Source of the DNA: Tardiphaga sp. 709
Lineage (GTDB): Bacteria; Pseudomonadota; Alphaproteobacteria; Rhizobiales; Xanthobacteraceae
DNA: 64,000 nucleotides
Reading direction: 5' to 3'
NCBI RefSeq assembly: GCF_032401055.1
Contig: NZ_CP135529.1
Coordinates: 2,912,501 to 2,976,500 of the forward strand
Below the pieces are notes generated by a model. That model did not search any database, was not told where the DNA came from, and saw only the letters and a program-made list of their open reading frames with translations. Below are positions 31,459 to 40,328 of this stretch, in pieces (the first letter of the stretch is position 1; the number at the start of each line of letters is the position of its first letter). The translations under genes were made by a program, and so were the position numbers.

Positions 31459-32670
31459 TCAAGCCACCACCTCACCGCTGCGCGACAGCGACACGAGCAG
31501 TGCGCCCGCCAGCGTCGCCGCTGCAAGATAACCAACGGAACCAAACGGGCCGAAGCCATCGACCAGAAGGCCGCCGACCACTGCGCCGACCGTGATCGCG
31601 ACCTGGAAAGCCGAGACGAGCAGACCACCCGCAGATTCAGCTTCGTCCGATGCGACCCGCACCATCCACGTCTGGAAGCCAACCGGCAGCACGCCGAATG
31701 CAAAGCCCCACAGGCCCACCGCGATGCCTGCGACAAGGCCCGAACTGCCGAAAACAAGCAGAACCAGCGCGAGCACGGCGATGGCCGCAGACCCCGTGAC
31801 GATCGCAAGTTTCGCACTGCGGGCGACAAGCACCCCGCCCGCGAAATTGCCGAAGAAGCCGCCGACGCCATAAGCGAGCAGGACGATTGAGATTGCAGTG
31901 ACCGGAAGCTTCGGCACCTGCTCGAGGAAATGCCGGACGTAAGTGAAGCCGGCGAAGTGGCCCGAGATACTGACGGCGATCGCGATCATCACGAGCCGGA
32001 CACTGGGCCGACGCATCAGCACGAACAGCGTACGCACATCCGGTGATGTGAGCGGCGGCAAGCGCGGTAACGTCAGCATCTGAAAGACAAGCACGACGGC
32101 GCTGACGGCGGCGGCCAGCAAAAACACGCTCCGCCAACCCCAGAGATCGCCGAGATATGCGCCGATCGGCGCAGCACTGACAGTGGCGATCGAAACGCCG
32201 CTGAAAATCAGCGAGATCGCGCGCGGCAGCGCCTCCGCCGGAACAAGTCGCATCGCGGTGGCGGTTGCCATCGCCCAAAAGCCGCTGAGACTGATGCCGA
32301 GCAGCACGCGGGCAAACAACAGGATCGGCAGGTTGCTCGCCGTCGCCGACAGCAGGTTGGACACGATCAGCAGCACCGTCAGCAGCCACAGGACGAGGCG
32401 GCGATCCATGGCGCGTGTCACGATGGCGGTGGCCAGCCCGGCGATGATCCCGACGAGGGAGGTCGCCGTGACCACCTGCCCGGCAGCGCCAACAGAGACA
32501 CCGAGATCACTGGCGATCGGCGTGAGCAGACTGGCGGGCAGGAATTCAGCAGTGACCTGGCTGAACGCGCCAAGCATCAAGGAGACAACAGCCGCCCAGG
32601 CCGGGTTCGCCCGCTCAGTGGTTACGGGAGAAATATCGGCATCAAGTGCGGCAGTGGCGGAATCAGTCAT
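31459..32670 (-). CDS. MFS transporter (AraJ/sugar-efflux type)
   Basis: A 403-aa protein from the ATG at 32670 with 12 hydrophobic segments. The conserved loop between segments 2 and 3 reads AIVTRAMDRRLVLW and segment 4 begins ARVLLGISLSGFWAMATATAM, the pattern of the DHA1/AraJ efflux group. Substrate unknown; drugs, sugars or purines are all possible. It is divergent from an AraC-type gene with a 68-bp gap, which suggests regulation by that protein. Confidence 0.88.
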   Translation of the reverse strand: MTDSATAALDADISPVTTERANPAWAAVVSLMLGAFSQVTAEFLPASLLTPIASDLGVSVGAAGQVVTATSLVGIIAGLATAIVTRAMDRRLVLWLLTVLLIVSNLLSATASNLPILLFARVLLGISLSGFWAMATATAMRLVPAEALPRAISLIFSGVSIATVSAAPIGAYLGDLWGWRSVFLLAAAVSAVVLVFQMLTLPRLPPLTSPDVRTLFVLMRRPSVRLVMIAIAVSISGHFAGFTYVRHFLEQVPKLPVTAISIVLLAYGVGGFFGNFAGGVLVARSAKLAIVTGSAAIAVLALVLLVFGSSGLVAGIAVGLWGFAFGVLPVGFQTWMVRVASDEAESAGGLLVSAFQVAITVGAVVGGLLVDGFGPFGSVGYLAAATLAGALLVSLSRSGEVVA

Positions 32671-32738
32671 GGCAGCCTCCAGAAGGGACACCGGAGATGG
32701 AGGTGACCTCCTGGAGTTTCCATGCTAGAAAACCCGCG

Positions 32739-33728
32739 ATGCTTGATCATTCGTCCAGACCTGTCGTCACGCACCCCCTGACCGAAATGCTCCGGGGCTT
32801 GAAGATTGAGGGCGTCGATTACGTCCGCTGCCGCATGACCGAGCCATGGGGGCTGGTCTTCCCGGCACGGCCGAAGGCGCAATTTCACTTTGTCGCCGAG
32901 CGCGGCTGCTGGCTGCGAACTCTGGATAACGCGTGGGTCCGCCTTGAACCGGGTGATGCGGTCTTGCTGCCGCGCGGCGCGGAACACGCACTGGCCAGTT
33001 CACCCGATGCCTTCCCGGCACCAGTCGAGAATTGCCAGTTCGAGCCGGTTTGCTGCGGCATCCTCGACACCTGCAGCGGCGGCAACAGCAATGGCGAAGA
33101 AACCGTGCTGTTCGGTGCCGGTATGACCTTCAACCTCGACAGCCAGCATCCCCTGCTTCTGATGATGCCTGAGCTGATGCAGATGCACGAACTTGCCACC
33201 GACGAGCCTGCCATCCCCCATCTGCTTGAGGCCATGACGTCCGAACTGGCGCTGGATCGCGTCGGTGCCGGCGGCATGCTAACGCGGCTGGCCGATGTTG
33301 TCGCCGCGGCACTGATCCGCAACTGGGTGGAGAAAGGCTGCGGCTCTGACGGCTGGGTCGCTGCCGCGCGCGACCCCGGTATCGGGCGCGTTCTTGCTGC
33401 GATCCACCGCGATCCAACCAGGGATTGGACCGTCGAGGCGCTGGCGAACGTCATGCATGCGTCACGCTCGGCATTTGCGTTGCGCTTCGCCAATGTGGTC
33501 GGCCAGACACCGGCCCGTTACGTCGCGCAATTGCGGATGCGGGAAGCAAAGCAGTGGCTCACGCGCGACCGCCTGAAGATCGCGGTCGTCGCGCGTCGGC
33601 TTGGCTATGAATCGGAAGCCGCGTTCAGCCGTGCCTTCAAGCGCATCATTGGCGCACCGCCGAGCCATTTTCGCGCGACGCTGACTGCTGCCTCCGGCGG
33701 CGAACGGCCAGGCTCGACAGCGCCTTAA
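32739..33728 (+). CDS. AraC family transcriptional regulator
   Basis: A 329-aa regulator from the ATG at 32739. The N-terminal half is a cupin (RLEPGDAVLLPRGAEHAL) for ligand sensing; the last 100 residues are the double helix-turn-helix of AraC (DWTVEALANVMHASRSAFALRF and VVARRLGYESEAAFSRAFKRIIGAPPSHFR). A cupin of the AraC_binding_2-like kind. Probably controls the divergent MFS gene; GGAGGTGACCTCC (32699-32711) in the gap is a candidate site. Its stop codon overlaps the end of the next, convergent gene. Confidence 0.9.
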   Translation: MLDHSSRPVVTHPLTEMLRGLKIEGVDYVRCRMTEPWGLVFPARPKAQFHFVAERGCWLRTLDNAWVRLEPGDAVLLPRGAEHALASSPDAFPAPVENCQFEPVCCGILDTCSGGNSNGEETVLFGAGMTFNLDSQHPLLLMMPELMQMHELATDEPAIPHLLEAMTSELALDRVGAGGMLTRLADVVAAALIRNWVEKGCGSDGWVAAARDPGIGRVLAAIHRDPTRDWTVEALANVMHASRSAFALRFANVVGQTPARYVAQLRMREAKQWLTRDRLKIAVVARRLGYESEAAFSRAFKRIIGAPPSHFRATLTAASGGERPGSTAP

Positions 33729-33919
33729 GCGGCGATATCGAGGTTGCCGCCGACGCCTGCGCCGAGATTGGCCTGGGAGGCCTGCTGGGCGCCGCCAAGC
33801 AGCGTGAGCACGGTGTTCTTCTCCATGTCGGCATTCGACTTCATGATCGAGGTCGAAATCTGCTGCTGCGTCCCCGCTGCCTTCATGGCAAGCGCGCTGG
33901 CAACCAAGGCCATATCCAT
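33725..33919 (-). CDS. Putative motility protein (YjfB family)
   Basis: A 64-aa protein from the ATG at 33919 (MDMALVASALAMKAAGTQQQ). The helical N-terminus, the QQQISTSIMKSNADMEKN block and the small C-terminal tail are the YjfB pattern (putative motility protein). The role is unknown. No flagellar gene is nearby. Its stop overlaps that of the AraC gene by 3 nt tail to tail. A start three codons upstream (33928) is possible. Confidence 0.72.
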   Translation of the reverse strand: MDMALVASALAMKAAGTQQQISTSIMKSNADMEKNTVLTLLGGAQQASQANLGAGVGGNLDIAA

Positions 33920-33991
33920 CAGAAACACTCCGTAACGTCGTACCGCCGGTATAGCGATGCGGGGTTAACGAATGTTGACCTCGTGCAACAG

Positions 33992-34843
33992 TCAGCCGGC
34001 ATTCGCCCGAAATGCCGCACCCAGCGTGCGCAGCGCGCCGCGGGCCCTCGCGTCAGTGAGGCTGGAATGCAGCATCGTCTCTGCATCCTGCAATTTCGGC
34101 AGACCGAGGCGCGGGCCGAGATCGATGCTGCCGGCGGGAGCAACACGGCGGACCAGCGCACCAACGGCGAGACCGGCGGAGATCGCCGCGCCGATGGTCG
34201 CAACACCGCCACCAACGAAGGCTTCGGTCCACGGAATACCAGCCCCATCGAGCGCCGCAATCGCCGCCGAACGGACCGTACATGGCGCGGATTGCGCCGC
34301 GAGTCGCAGCGGCTCACCGGGCGCGTGCCGAAAATCCAGTGTGCCCATCCAGCCAAATGGTTCTTCCATCAAGACCTCGCCGTCACCACGTCGCCTGTCG
34401 ATGCGCAACACGATCGCCGCGTCGAGATCGCCAGCGTCATAGGCCGACAGCAGGACCCGTGATGACTCGATACGCAATTCGATCACCAAGGACGGATCGG
34501 TCGCGCTCATGCGTTTCAATACGTCGGCCAGATCGGCGCCGACGAGATGATGGCTGATCCCCACCACGAGACGCCGGCGCTCCGCAGCGAATGAGCCAAT
34601 GGCCGACTGATGTGCCGCGACGAGATTTCGCGCGGAGGCCAGAAAAGCCGCCCCCTCGGCTGACAGGCGCACCAGCCGCGGCGTTCGCTCCAGCAGGCGC
34701 TTGCCCAGCCCGCTTTCCAGCCGCTTGATCTTCAGGCTGATCGCCGACTGCGTGCTGCCCATCGCCTCGGCGGCGCGGGTGAAGCTGGTGAGATCGGCCA
34801 CCAGCACGAAGGCCTGCACGGCCTCGATATCGAGCGCTTTCAT
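33992..34843 (-). CDS. LysR family transcriptional regulator
   Basis: A 283-aa LysR-type protein: winged helix-turn-helix at residues 8-60 (FVLVADLTSFTRAAEAMGSTQSAISLKIKRLE) and a periplasmic-binding-like effector domain after about 90. It is divergent from the tautomerase gene, the usual arrangement for a LysR regulator and its target, with an inverted repeat ATTTCAAT-N8-ATTGAAAT between them. Effector unknown. Confidence 0.9.
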   Translation of the reverse strand: MKALDIEAVQAFVLVADLTSFTRAAEAMGSTQSAISLKIKRLESGLGKRLLERTPRLVRLSAEGAAFLASARNLVAAHQSAIGSFAAERRRLVVGISHHLVGADLADVLKRMSATDPSLVIELRIESSRVLLSAYDAGDLDAAIVLRIDRRRGDGEVLMEEPFGWMGTLDFRHAPGEPLRLAAQSAPCTVRSAAIAALDGAGIPWTEAFVGGGVATIGAAISAGLAVGALVRRVAPAGSIDLGPRLGLPKLQDAETMLHSSLTDARARGALRTLGAAFRANAG

Positions 34844-34852
34844 CGACCAATC

Positions 34853-34876
34853 ATTTCAATACGACATCATTGAAAT
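34853..34876. promoter_or_regulatory. Candidate LysR operator
   Basis: Perfect 8-bp inverted repeat ATTTCAAT/ATTGAAAT with an 8-nt spacer, 10 nt before the LysR start codon and about 77 nt before the tautomerase gene. The spacing and AT-rich arms suit a LysR dimer site. Confidence 0.45.
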
Positions 34877-34952
34877 ATTATTTCATACGATTTTCCAATG
34901 ATCAATATGGGATTAGGTTTGCTGCATCGGATTTGAACGACAGGAGACCACC

Positions 34953-35336
34953 ATGCCGCTGGTTCGCATTTCACTGAAGAAGGGCAAGCCCGCCGCCTAT
35001 CGGGAGGCGATCGCCGACGGTGTCTATCAGGCGCTGCGCGAGACCTTCAACGTCCCGGAGGGCGACCGTTTCGTCACCATCTCGGAGCACGAGGATGGCA
35101 CTTTCATCTATGATCCGAATTATCTCGGCATTCGCCGGACCGATGACCTCGTCATCATCCAGCTGACGGTGAGTAACACCCGTCCTCGTGAGCAGAAGCA
35201 GGCGCTCTACAAACGGATCGTCGAGAAGCTGACTGACAGACCGGGCCTGCGGCCCGAGGACGTTTTCATCAATCTCGTCGAGGTGCTGCCGGAGAACTGG
35301 TCGTTCGGTAACGGCGTGGCGCAGTACGTGACATGA
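34953..35336 (+). CDS. Tautomerase family protein
   Basis: A 127-aa protein whose Pro follows the initiator Met (MPLVRISLKKGK), the catalytic base of the 4-oxalocrotonate tautomerase superfamily once the Met is removed. The length is that of the tautomerase_2/MSAD-like members, with two fused beta-alpha-beta halves (second half LVIIQLTVSNTRPREQKQALY). The substrate is unknown. A 37-codon reading frame begins at the stop codon (ATGA). Confidence 0.88.
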   Translation: MPLVRISLKKGKPAAYREAIADGVYQALRETFNVPEGDRFVTISEHEDGTFIYDPNYLGIRRTDDLVIIQLTVSNTRPREQKQALYKRIVEKLTDRPGLRPEDVFINLVEVLPENWSFGNGVAQYVT

Positions 35337-35446
35337 TTACGCAGCGCGAGACATTGATGGCGCATCTGTGCGGAGTCGGCATGGGCATGGCGACGATCGT
35401 CGGGATGGTACCGGCGACGGTGAGCTTGATGCGGATGTTGGTTTAA
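35333..35446 (+). CDS. Small hydrophobic reading frame coupled to the tautomerase gene
   Basis: A 37-codon frame starting in the ATGA overlap with the tautomerase stop codon: MITQRETLMAHLCGVGMGMA, then a hydrophobic stretch ending in LMRMLV. It could form one short membrane helix. The 4-nt overlap and the unusually high Met content are consistent with a real small protein, but there is no homology I recognise, and a chance frame is possible. No independent ribosome site is needed for coupled translation. Confidence 0.35.
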   Translation: MITQRETLMAHLCGVGMGMATIVGMVPATVSLMRMLV

Positions 35447-35474
35447 CTTGGCCGTGAGGCGAACTACACACACC

Positions 35475-35564
35475 GTTGTCATTCGCGGGCTTGACCCGCG
35501 GATCCATCCTTCTTTGTTGCATGCGTAAAGGTGGATTGCCGGGTCAAGCCCGGCAATGACAGCG
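35475..35564. repeat. Dispersed intergenic repeat with inverted ends
   Basis: GTTGTCATTCGCGGGCTTGA and ACCCGCGGATCCATC at one end, GGATTGCCGGGTCAAGCCCG and GCAATGACA at the other. CGGGCTTGACCCG and CCGGGTCAAGCCCGG are each hairpins. I recognise it as another common dispersed palindrome of Bradyrhizobium relatives. Confidence 0.65.
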
Positions 35565-35594
35565 TTCTATCGTAAAAAAGACGGGCGCTTCGCC

Positions 35595-36476
35595 TTAGCG
35601 CGTCGGGATCGGCTTCTCGCCGCGGTAGTCGTAGAAACCGCGCTGTGTCTTGCGACCGAGCCAGCCGGCTTCGACATATTTCACCAGCAGCGGGCACGGC
35701 CGATACTTGGAGTCGGCAAGGCCTTCATGCAGCACCTGCATGATCGACAAGCACGTATCGAGGCCGATGAAGTCGGCGAGTTCGAGCGGGCCCATCGGGT
35801 GATGCGCACCCAGCTTCATCGCGGCATCGATGGCTTCGACATTGCCGACGCCTTCATACAGCGTGTAGATCGCCTCGTTGATCATCGGCAACAGGATGCG
35901 GTTGACGATGAAGGCCGGGAAATCTTCCGAGACGGCGATCTGCTTGCCTAGCTTGGTGACGAATTCCTTGGACGCGTCGAAGGTCGCGTCATCGGTGGCA
36001 ATACCGCGGATCAGTTCGACCAGCTCCATCACCGGCACCGGATTCATGAAGTGAATGCCGATGAACTTCTCGGGACGGTCGGTCGATGCCGCAAGACGCG
36101 TGATCGAGATCGACGACGTGTTCGAAGCAATGATCGCGTCCGGCTTCAAGACAGTACAGAGATCGTGGAAAATCTTGCGCTTGACCTCTTCCTTCTCGAC
36201 CGCGGACTCGATCACGAGATCGCAATCGGCAAGACCGTCCATCGAGTCCGACGAGGTGATGCGATCCAGCGCCTGCTTGCGCGCGTCTTCGGTGATGATC
36301 TTCTTCGACACCTGACGCGACAGGTTGCCGTTGATCGTCGCCATGGCAGACTTCAGGCGGTCGGCAGAGACATCGTTCAGCACAACATCGAGGCCACCCA
36401 ATGCAGCCACATGCGCAATGCCATTGCCCATCTGGCCCGAGCCGATCACGCCGACTTTCTTGATCATAACCGCCAT
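35595..36476 (-). CDS. 3-hydroxybutyryl-CoA dehydrogenase
   Basis: A 293-aa NAD-dependent 3-hydroxyacyl-CoA dehydrogenase from the ATG at 36476. The Rossmann loop KKVGVIGSGQMGNGIAH begins at residue 6; the catalytic His is in GIHFMNPVPVMELVELIRG and the Glu follows. The C-terminal helical domain contains GAHHPMGPLELADFIGLD. It oxidises (S)-3-hydroxybutyryl-CoA in fatty acid or butyrate metabolism. An upstream ATG at 36500 is possible. It follows etfBA on the strand but a strong terminator lies between. Confidence 0.93.
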   Translation of the reverse strand: MAVMIKKVGVIGSGQMGNGIAHVAALGGLDVVLNDVSADRLKSAMATINGNLSRQVSKKIITEDARKQALDRITSSDSMDGLADCDLVIESAVEKEEVKRKIFHDLCTVLKPDAIIASNTSSISITRLAASTDRPEKFIGIHFMNPVPVMELVELIRGIATDDATFDASKEFVTKLGKQIAVSEDFPAFIVNRILLPMINEAIYTLYEGVGNVEAIDAAMKLGAHHPMGPLELADFIGLDTCLSIMQVLHEGLADSKYRPCPLLVKYVEAGWLGRKTQRGFYDYRGEKPIPTR

Positions 36477-36545
36477 CTTGCTTGTCATCTCTGGGAACAC
36501 GCCGCCCGCGCATGCCGCGTTCGGAAAGCTATCTTTACATAAAAT

Positions 36546-36574
36546 ATCGGCCGGAGTCAGTCACTCCGGCCGAT
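36546..36574 (-). terminator. Intrinsic terminator after etfA
   Basis: Perfect 12-bp stem ATCGGCCGGAGT/ACTCCGGCCGAT with a 5-nt loop, followed on the minus strand by ATTTTAT. It lies 71 nt past the etfA stop and separates etfBA from the hydroxybutyryl-CoA dehydrogenase gene. Confidence 0.75.
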
Positions 36575-36644
36575 GTCGTTAATTGAGGCGCAAAGCCCTA
36601 ATTCAGCAAGGCCTTATTTGCCAAATCCTTGCCTGCCGGGGCCT

Positions 36645-37580
36645 CTACTTGCCGAGTGCTTCGGTCAGCTCCGGCACGGCCTGGTAGAGATCGGCGACCA
36701 GGCCGTAATCGGCAACCTGGAAGATCGGCGCGTCTTCGTCCTTGTTGATCGCGACGATCACCTTGGAGTCCTTCATGCCGGCGAGATGCTGGATCGCGCC
36801 GGAAATGCCGATAGCGATATACAGCTCCGGAGCCACGACCTTGCCGGTCTGGCCGACCTGCCAGTCGTTCGGGGCATAACCAGCATCTACCGCGGCGCGC
36901 GACGCGCCGACACCGGCGCCGAGCTTGTCGGCGAGCGGTTCGATGTATTTGGCGAAGTTCTCGCGGCTCTGCATGGCACGGCCACCGGACACGATGATCT
37001 TCGCCGAGGTCAGTTCCGGACGATCGCTCTTGGCCATGTCCTCGCCGACGAAGGTCGACAGACCGGGATTCTCGGCCGTCTTGGCGTCTTCCACTGCCGC
37101 GCTGCCGCCTTCACCGGCTGCACCGAAGGTCGAGGTACGCACCGTAATGACCTTCTTGGCATCCTTGGACTTCACGGTCTGGATCGCGTTACCGGCATAG
37201 ATCGGACGCTCATAGGTGTCAGGCGCAATCACCTTGGTGATTTCCGACACCTGCATCACGTCGAGCAGGGCGGCGACGCGCGGCATCACGTTCTTCGAGC
37301 GCGTGGTCGCAGCGGCGATCAGCACGTCATAGGCGGGCGCCAGCGACACGATCAGCGCGGCCAGCGGCTCGGCGAGGTCGTGGGCATAGGAGGCGTCGTC
37401 GGCGAGCAGCACCTTGGTGACGCCTTGCAGCTTGGCGGCAGCTTCCGCGGCCGGCTTCGCATTCTGGCCGGCAACGAGGATATGCACCTCGCCGCCGATC
37501 TGGGTCGCGGCGGTAAGCGCCTTGTTGGTGGAATCCTTCAGGGTGGCGTTGTCGTGATCGGCAAGCAGCAATGTCGGCAT
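36645..37580 (-). CDS. etfA: Electron transfer flavoprotein alpha subunit
   Basis: A 311-aa FAD-binding subunit of the ETF that collects electrons from acyl-CoA dehydrogenases and passes them to ETF:quinone oxidoreductase. The C-terminal FAD site shows [45 protein letters not shown]. It starts at the etfB stop (TAATG overlap), so the two subunits are translated in tandem. No nif or fix gene is near, so this is the housekeeping pair. Confidence 0.95.
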   Translation of the reverse strand: MPTLLLADHDNATLKDSTNKALTAATQIGGEVHILVAGQNAKPAAEAAAKLQGVTKVLLADDASYAHDLAEPLAALIVSLAPAYDVLIAAATTRSKNVMPRVAALLDVMQVSEITKVIAPDTYERPIYAGNAIQTVKSKDAKKVITVRTSTFGAAGEGGSAAVEDAKTAENPGLSTFVGEDMAKSDRPELTSAKIIVSGGRAMQSRENFAKYIEPLADKLGAGVGASRAAVDAGYAPNDWQVGQTGKVVAPELYIAIGISGAIQHLAGMKDSKVIVAINKDEDAPIFQVADYGLVADLYQAVPELTEALGK

Positions 37581-38329
37581 TAGAGCACCCCGGCTTCAGT
37601 CTTGAGTTTCGATACCAGTTCGGCAACGTCCTTGACCTTGACGCCGGCCTTGCGGCCGCCCGGTTCGCTGGTCTTGATGATCTCGAGACGCGGAGAGATA
37701 TCGACGCCGTAACCATCGGCGGTCTTCTCGTCGATCGGCTTCTTCTTCGCCTTCATGATGTTCGGCAGCGATGCGTAGCGCGGCTCGTTCAGACGAAGGT
37801 CGGTAGTCACGATCGCCGGTCCCTTGAGCTTGACGGTCTGCAGGCCGCCATCGACTTCACGGGTCACGGTGACGGCGTCGCCCTCGATCACGAGCTTGTT
37901 GGCGAAGGTCGCCTGCGGCCAGCCGAGCAGCGCGGCCAGCATCTGGCCGGTCTGGTTGGCGTCGTCGTCGATCGCCTGCTTGCCGAGGATCACCAGGCCC
38001 GGCTTTTCCTCATCGGCGACGGCCTTGAGGATCTTCGCCACGGCGAGCGGCTCGACAGTGCCTTCAACCTTGACGAGGATGCCACGGTCGGCACCCATCG
38101 CGAGGCCGGTGCGGAGGGTTTCGGACGCCTGTGCGGGACCGATCGACACCACCACCACCTCGGTTGCCTTGCCGGCCTCTTTCAGGCGCAGGGCTTCCTC
38201 GACAGCGATTTCGTCGAACGGATTCATCGACATCTTGACGTTGGACAGTTCGACGCCCGATCCGTCGCTCTTGACGCGAACCTTGACGTTGTAATCGACC
38301 ACCCGTTTGACCGCGACCAGAACCTTCAT
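37580..38329 (-). CDS. etfB: Electron transfer flavoprotein beta subunit
   Basis: A 249-aa ETF beta subunit that holds AMP and contacts the dehydrogenases. It starts [20 protein letters not shown] and contains [19 protein letters not shown], the recognition-loop area, and the conserved [12 protein letters not shown]. Overlaps etfA by one nt. Confidence 0.95.
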   Translation of the reverse strand: MKVLVAVKRVVDYNVKVRVKSDGSGVELSNVKMSMNPFDEIAVEEALRLKEAGKATEVVVVSIGPAQASETLRTGLAMGADRGILVKVEGTVEPLAVAKILKAVADEEKPGLVILGKQAIDDDANQTGQMLAALLGWPQATFANKLVIEGDAVTVTREVDGGLQTVKLKGPAIVTTDLRLNEPRYASLPNIMKAKKKPIDEKTADGYGVDISPRLEIIKTSEPGGRKAGVKVKDVAELVSKLKTEAGVL

Positions 38330-38467
38330 CGATCCTCTTTCGTGTGAGTTTTATTGTTTCAGAGCTTGCTCGGAAGCTTGGGCGCGGAACCTAAAGCCCC
38401 TGCCACACGGGGTCAACGCGCCAGACCCTAAAATCGAATGTCTCTAGGCCAGCCGATTTGGCCGAAA

Positions 38468-39040
38468 TTACCGGTTCTGGCCGGGCACCCAGAGCACGTC
38501 GCCGGCGCCATTGTCGTTCTGCGAGCGGCTGGCGACGAACAGGAAGTCCGACAGCCGGTTCATATACTGGATACCAGCATCCGAGACCGGCTCATCGGGC
38601 TGGGCGGCGAGTTCCACCATGATCCGTTCCGCACGGCGGCAGATCGTCCGGGCGACATGAAGGTGAGCAGCGGCTGGAGTTCCGCCAGGCAAAACAAACG
38701 AGGTCAGATCGGCCAGCGGCTCGTTGAGCGTATCAATGTCCTTCTCCAAACGCTCGACCTGGCCGGCCAGCAGACGCAGCCGTTCGGCCTTGCCCTCGCG
38801 CTGCGGAACCGCGAGGTCCGCCCCGAGATCGAACAGGTCGTTCTGGATCAGCCCCAGCATCGCATCGAGCGCCGGTGCATGGGAGAGATGCAGCCGCACC
38901 ACGCCGATAGCGGCATTGGTCTCATCGACGGTTCCATAGGCGCTGACGCGGAGATCGTATTTCGGCCGACGCTCGCCGGTGCCGAGGGCCGTCGTGCCGT
39001 CGTCGCCGGTGCGGGTATAGATGCGGTTGAGAACGACCAT
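38468..39040 (-). CDS. Cob(I)yrinic acid a,c-diamide adenosyltransferase (PduO type)
   Basis: A 190-aa ATP:cob(I)alamin adenosyltransferase that makes adenosylcobalamin. The N-terminal IYTRTGDDGTTALGTGER is the ATP-binding motif of the PduO/MMAB family, and VSAYGTVDETNAAIG with RTICRRAER carries further conserved residues. A separate transcript unit is likely; it lies between etfB and a twin-TM gene. Confidence 0.93.
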   Translation of the reverse strand: MVVLNRIYTRTGDDGTTALGTGERRPKYDLRVSAYGTVDETNAAIGVVRLHLSHAPALDAMLGLIQNDLFDLGADLAVPQREGKAERLRLLAGQVERLEKDIDTLNEPLADLTSFVLPGGTPAAAHLHVARTICRRAERIMVELAAQPDEPVSDAGIQYMNRLSDFLFVASRSQNDNGAGDVLWVPGQNR

Positions 39041-39073
39041 CGAATTGATCCAGCGCCAGTTAAGGAATTTGTA

Positions 39074-39268
39074 TCAGCGGCCCATGGCCCAGACGGTGGC
39101 CATGGTGAGGATAATGGCGACGAATTGCAGCACCACGCGCCATCGCATCAGCTTCTGCGAGCGATCCGGCGAGCCGCCGCGCATCATGTTGAACAGGCCG
39201 AGCAGCAGGACCAGTGCAACGGCGCCGACCGCGATGGGGAGGATAATGTTGCTGAGCGTTGATGTCAT
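39074..39268 (-). CDS. Small twin-transmembrane protein (HIG1-like)
   Basis: A 64-aa protein from the ATG at 39268 (MTSTLSNIILPIAVG) with two membrane helices (about 7-26 and 43-62) joined by a loop containing RGGSPDRSQKLMRWRVVLQ, the HIG1-domain pattern. In mitochondria such proteins associate with cytochrome oxidase; in alphaproteobacteria the role is largely unknown. It sits 33 nt upstream of the adenosyltransferase gene in the same direction. Confidence 0.78.
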   Translation of the reverse strand: MTSTLSNIILPIAVGAVALVLLLGLFNMMRGGSPDRSQKLMRWRVVLQFVAIILTMATVWAMGR

Positions 39269-39389
39269 ATCGGCTACATAACACTGCGTCACAGGCTGCG
39301 CTATCGACGACCGTCAAAATGGCACAGCGGTCACGCACGCGCCGCAATGCAACGATCTGGCTTTTTCGCGTTAGATATCAGAAGCTAAC

Positions 39390-40328
39390 ATGAGGGCCGG
39401 TGATTTGCCGGGCCGATCCGGAACCAGGTGGCACGTGGGGCAGATACGCACCGTCTACGATGTCGTGATGGACGCCTTCTATACGTTTCTGGCCGATGAC
39501 GGCTGGGCGATCGCCAGCCATATCGCTCTCTCTACCCTGATGGCGCTGTTTCCATTCCTGATCGTGCTGGCCTCGCTGGCCGGCTTTTTCGGCTCCAAGA
39601 ATCTCGCAGATCAGGCCGTCGGCCTGCTGCTGGAGGTCTGGCCCGATCAGGTGGCCGGCGCGCTGTCCTCGCAGATCCACGACGTACTGACCACCACCCG
39701 CGGCGATGCGCTGACCATCGGTCTCGTGCTCGCGGTGTATTTCGCCTCCAACGGCGTTGAGAGCCTGCGCGTCGCGCTAAACCGCGCATACTCGGTGATC
39801 GAGCTGCGGCGCTGGTACTGGCTGCGGCTGGAGTCGATCGGCTATACGCTGGTCGCTGCCGTCACCGCGCTCGCCATGGCGTTCCTGATCGTGCTCGGCC
39901 CGCTGATGCTGGAAATCGTGAGGCGCTATGTCCCGCTGATGGTCGAGAACAACGAGCGGCTGCTGACGGTGGCGCGTTACGGCATCACCATCGTCGCCAT
40001 GGTGATCGCATTGTTCATCCTGCATGTGTGGCTGCCGGCAGGCCGCCGCACCTTCAGTCAGATCCTGCCGGGCATCATCTTCACGATGCTGGCGTCACTG
40101 GCCTCAGGTATCGGCTTCGGTCTTTATCTGGCGCGCTTCGCCAACAATTACGTGACGATGTATGCCGGCCTGGCATCGGTGATCATCGCTCTGGTGTTTC
40201 TGTATTTCATTGCGGCGATCTTCGTGTTCGGCGGCGAACTCAATGCCGCCATCATCAAGTCGCGGCTGCCCCACGGCGTCTCGCTTCAAGCAGCGCAGTC
40301 GCTAGCGCCCGCGGAGACACCGGTTTGA
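39390..40328 (+). CDS. YihY/virulence factor BrkB family membrane protein
   Basis: A 312-aa protein with six predicted membrane segments between residues 40 and 290. Family blocks include ASHIALSTLMALFPFLIV and ASNGVESLRVALNRAY. The function is unresolved (formerly annotated as ribonuclease BN). Its last 74 bp lie antisense within the 3' end of the hybrid kinase gene. Confidence 0.88.
   Translation: MRAGDLPGRSGTRWHVGQIRTVYDVVMDAFYTFLADDGWAIASHIALSTLMALFPFLIVLASLAGFFGSKNLADQAVGLLLEVWPDQVAGALSSQIHDVLTTTRGDALTIGLVLAVYFASNGVESLRVALNRAYSVIELRRWYWLRLESIGYTLVAAVTALAMAFLIVLGPLMLEIVRRYVPLMVENNERLLTVARYGITIVAMVIALFILHVWLPAGRRTFSQILPGIIFTMLASLASGIGFGLYLARFANNYVTMYAGLASVIIALVFLYFIAAIFVFGGELNAAIIKSRLPHGVSLQAAQSLAPAETPV

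Noticed and set aside
36573-38347. Two plus-strand frames of 336 and 258 codons opposite etfA and etfB
   Set aside because: Shadows of the ETF genes; high-GC coding DNA commonly leaves the opposite frame open.
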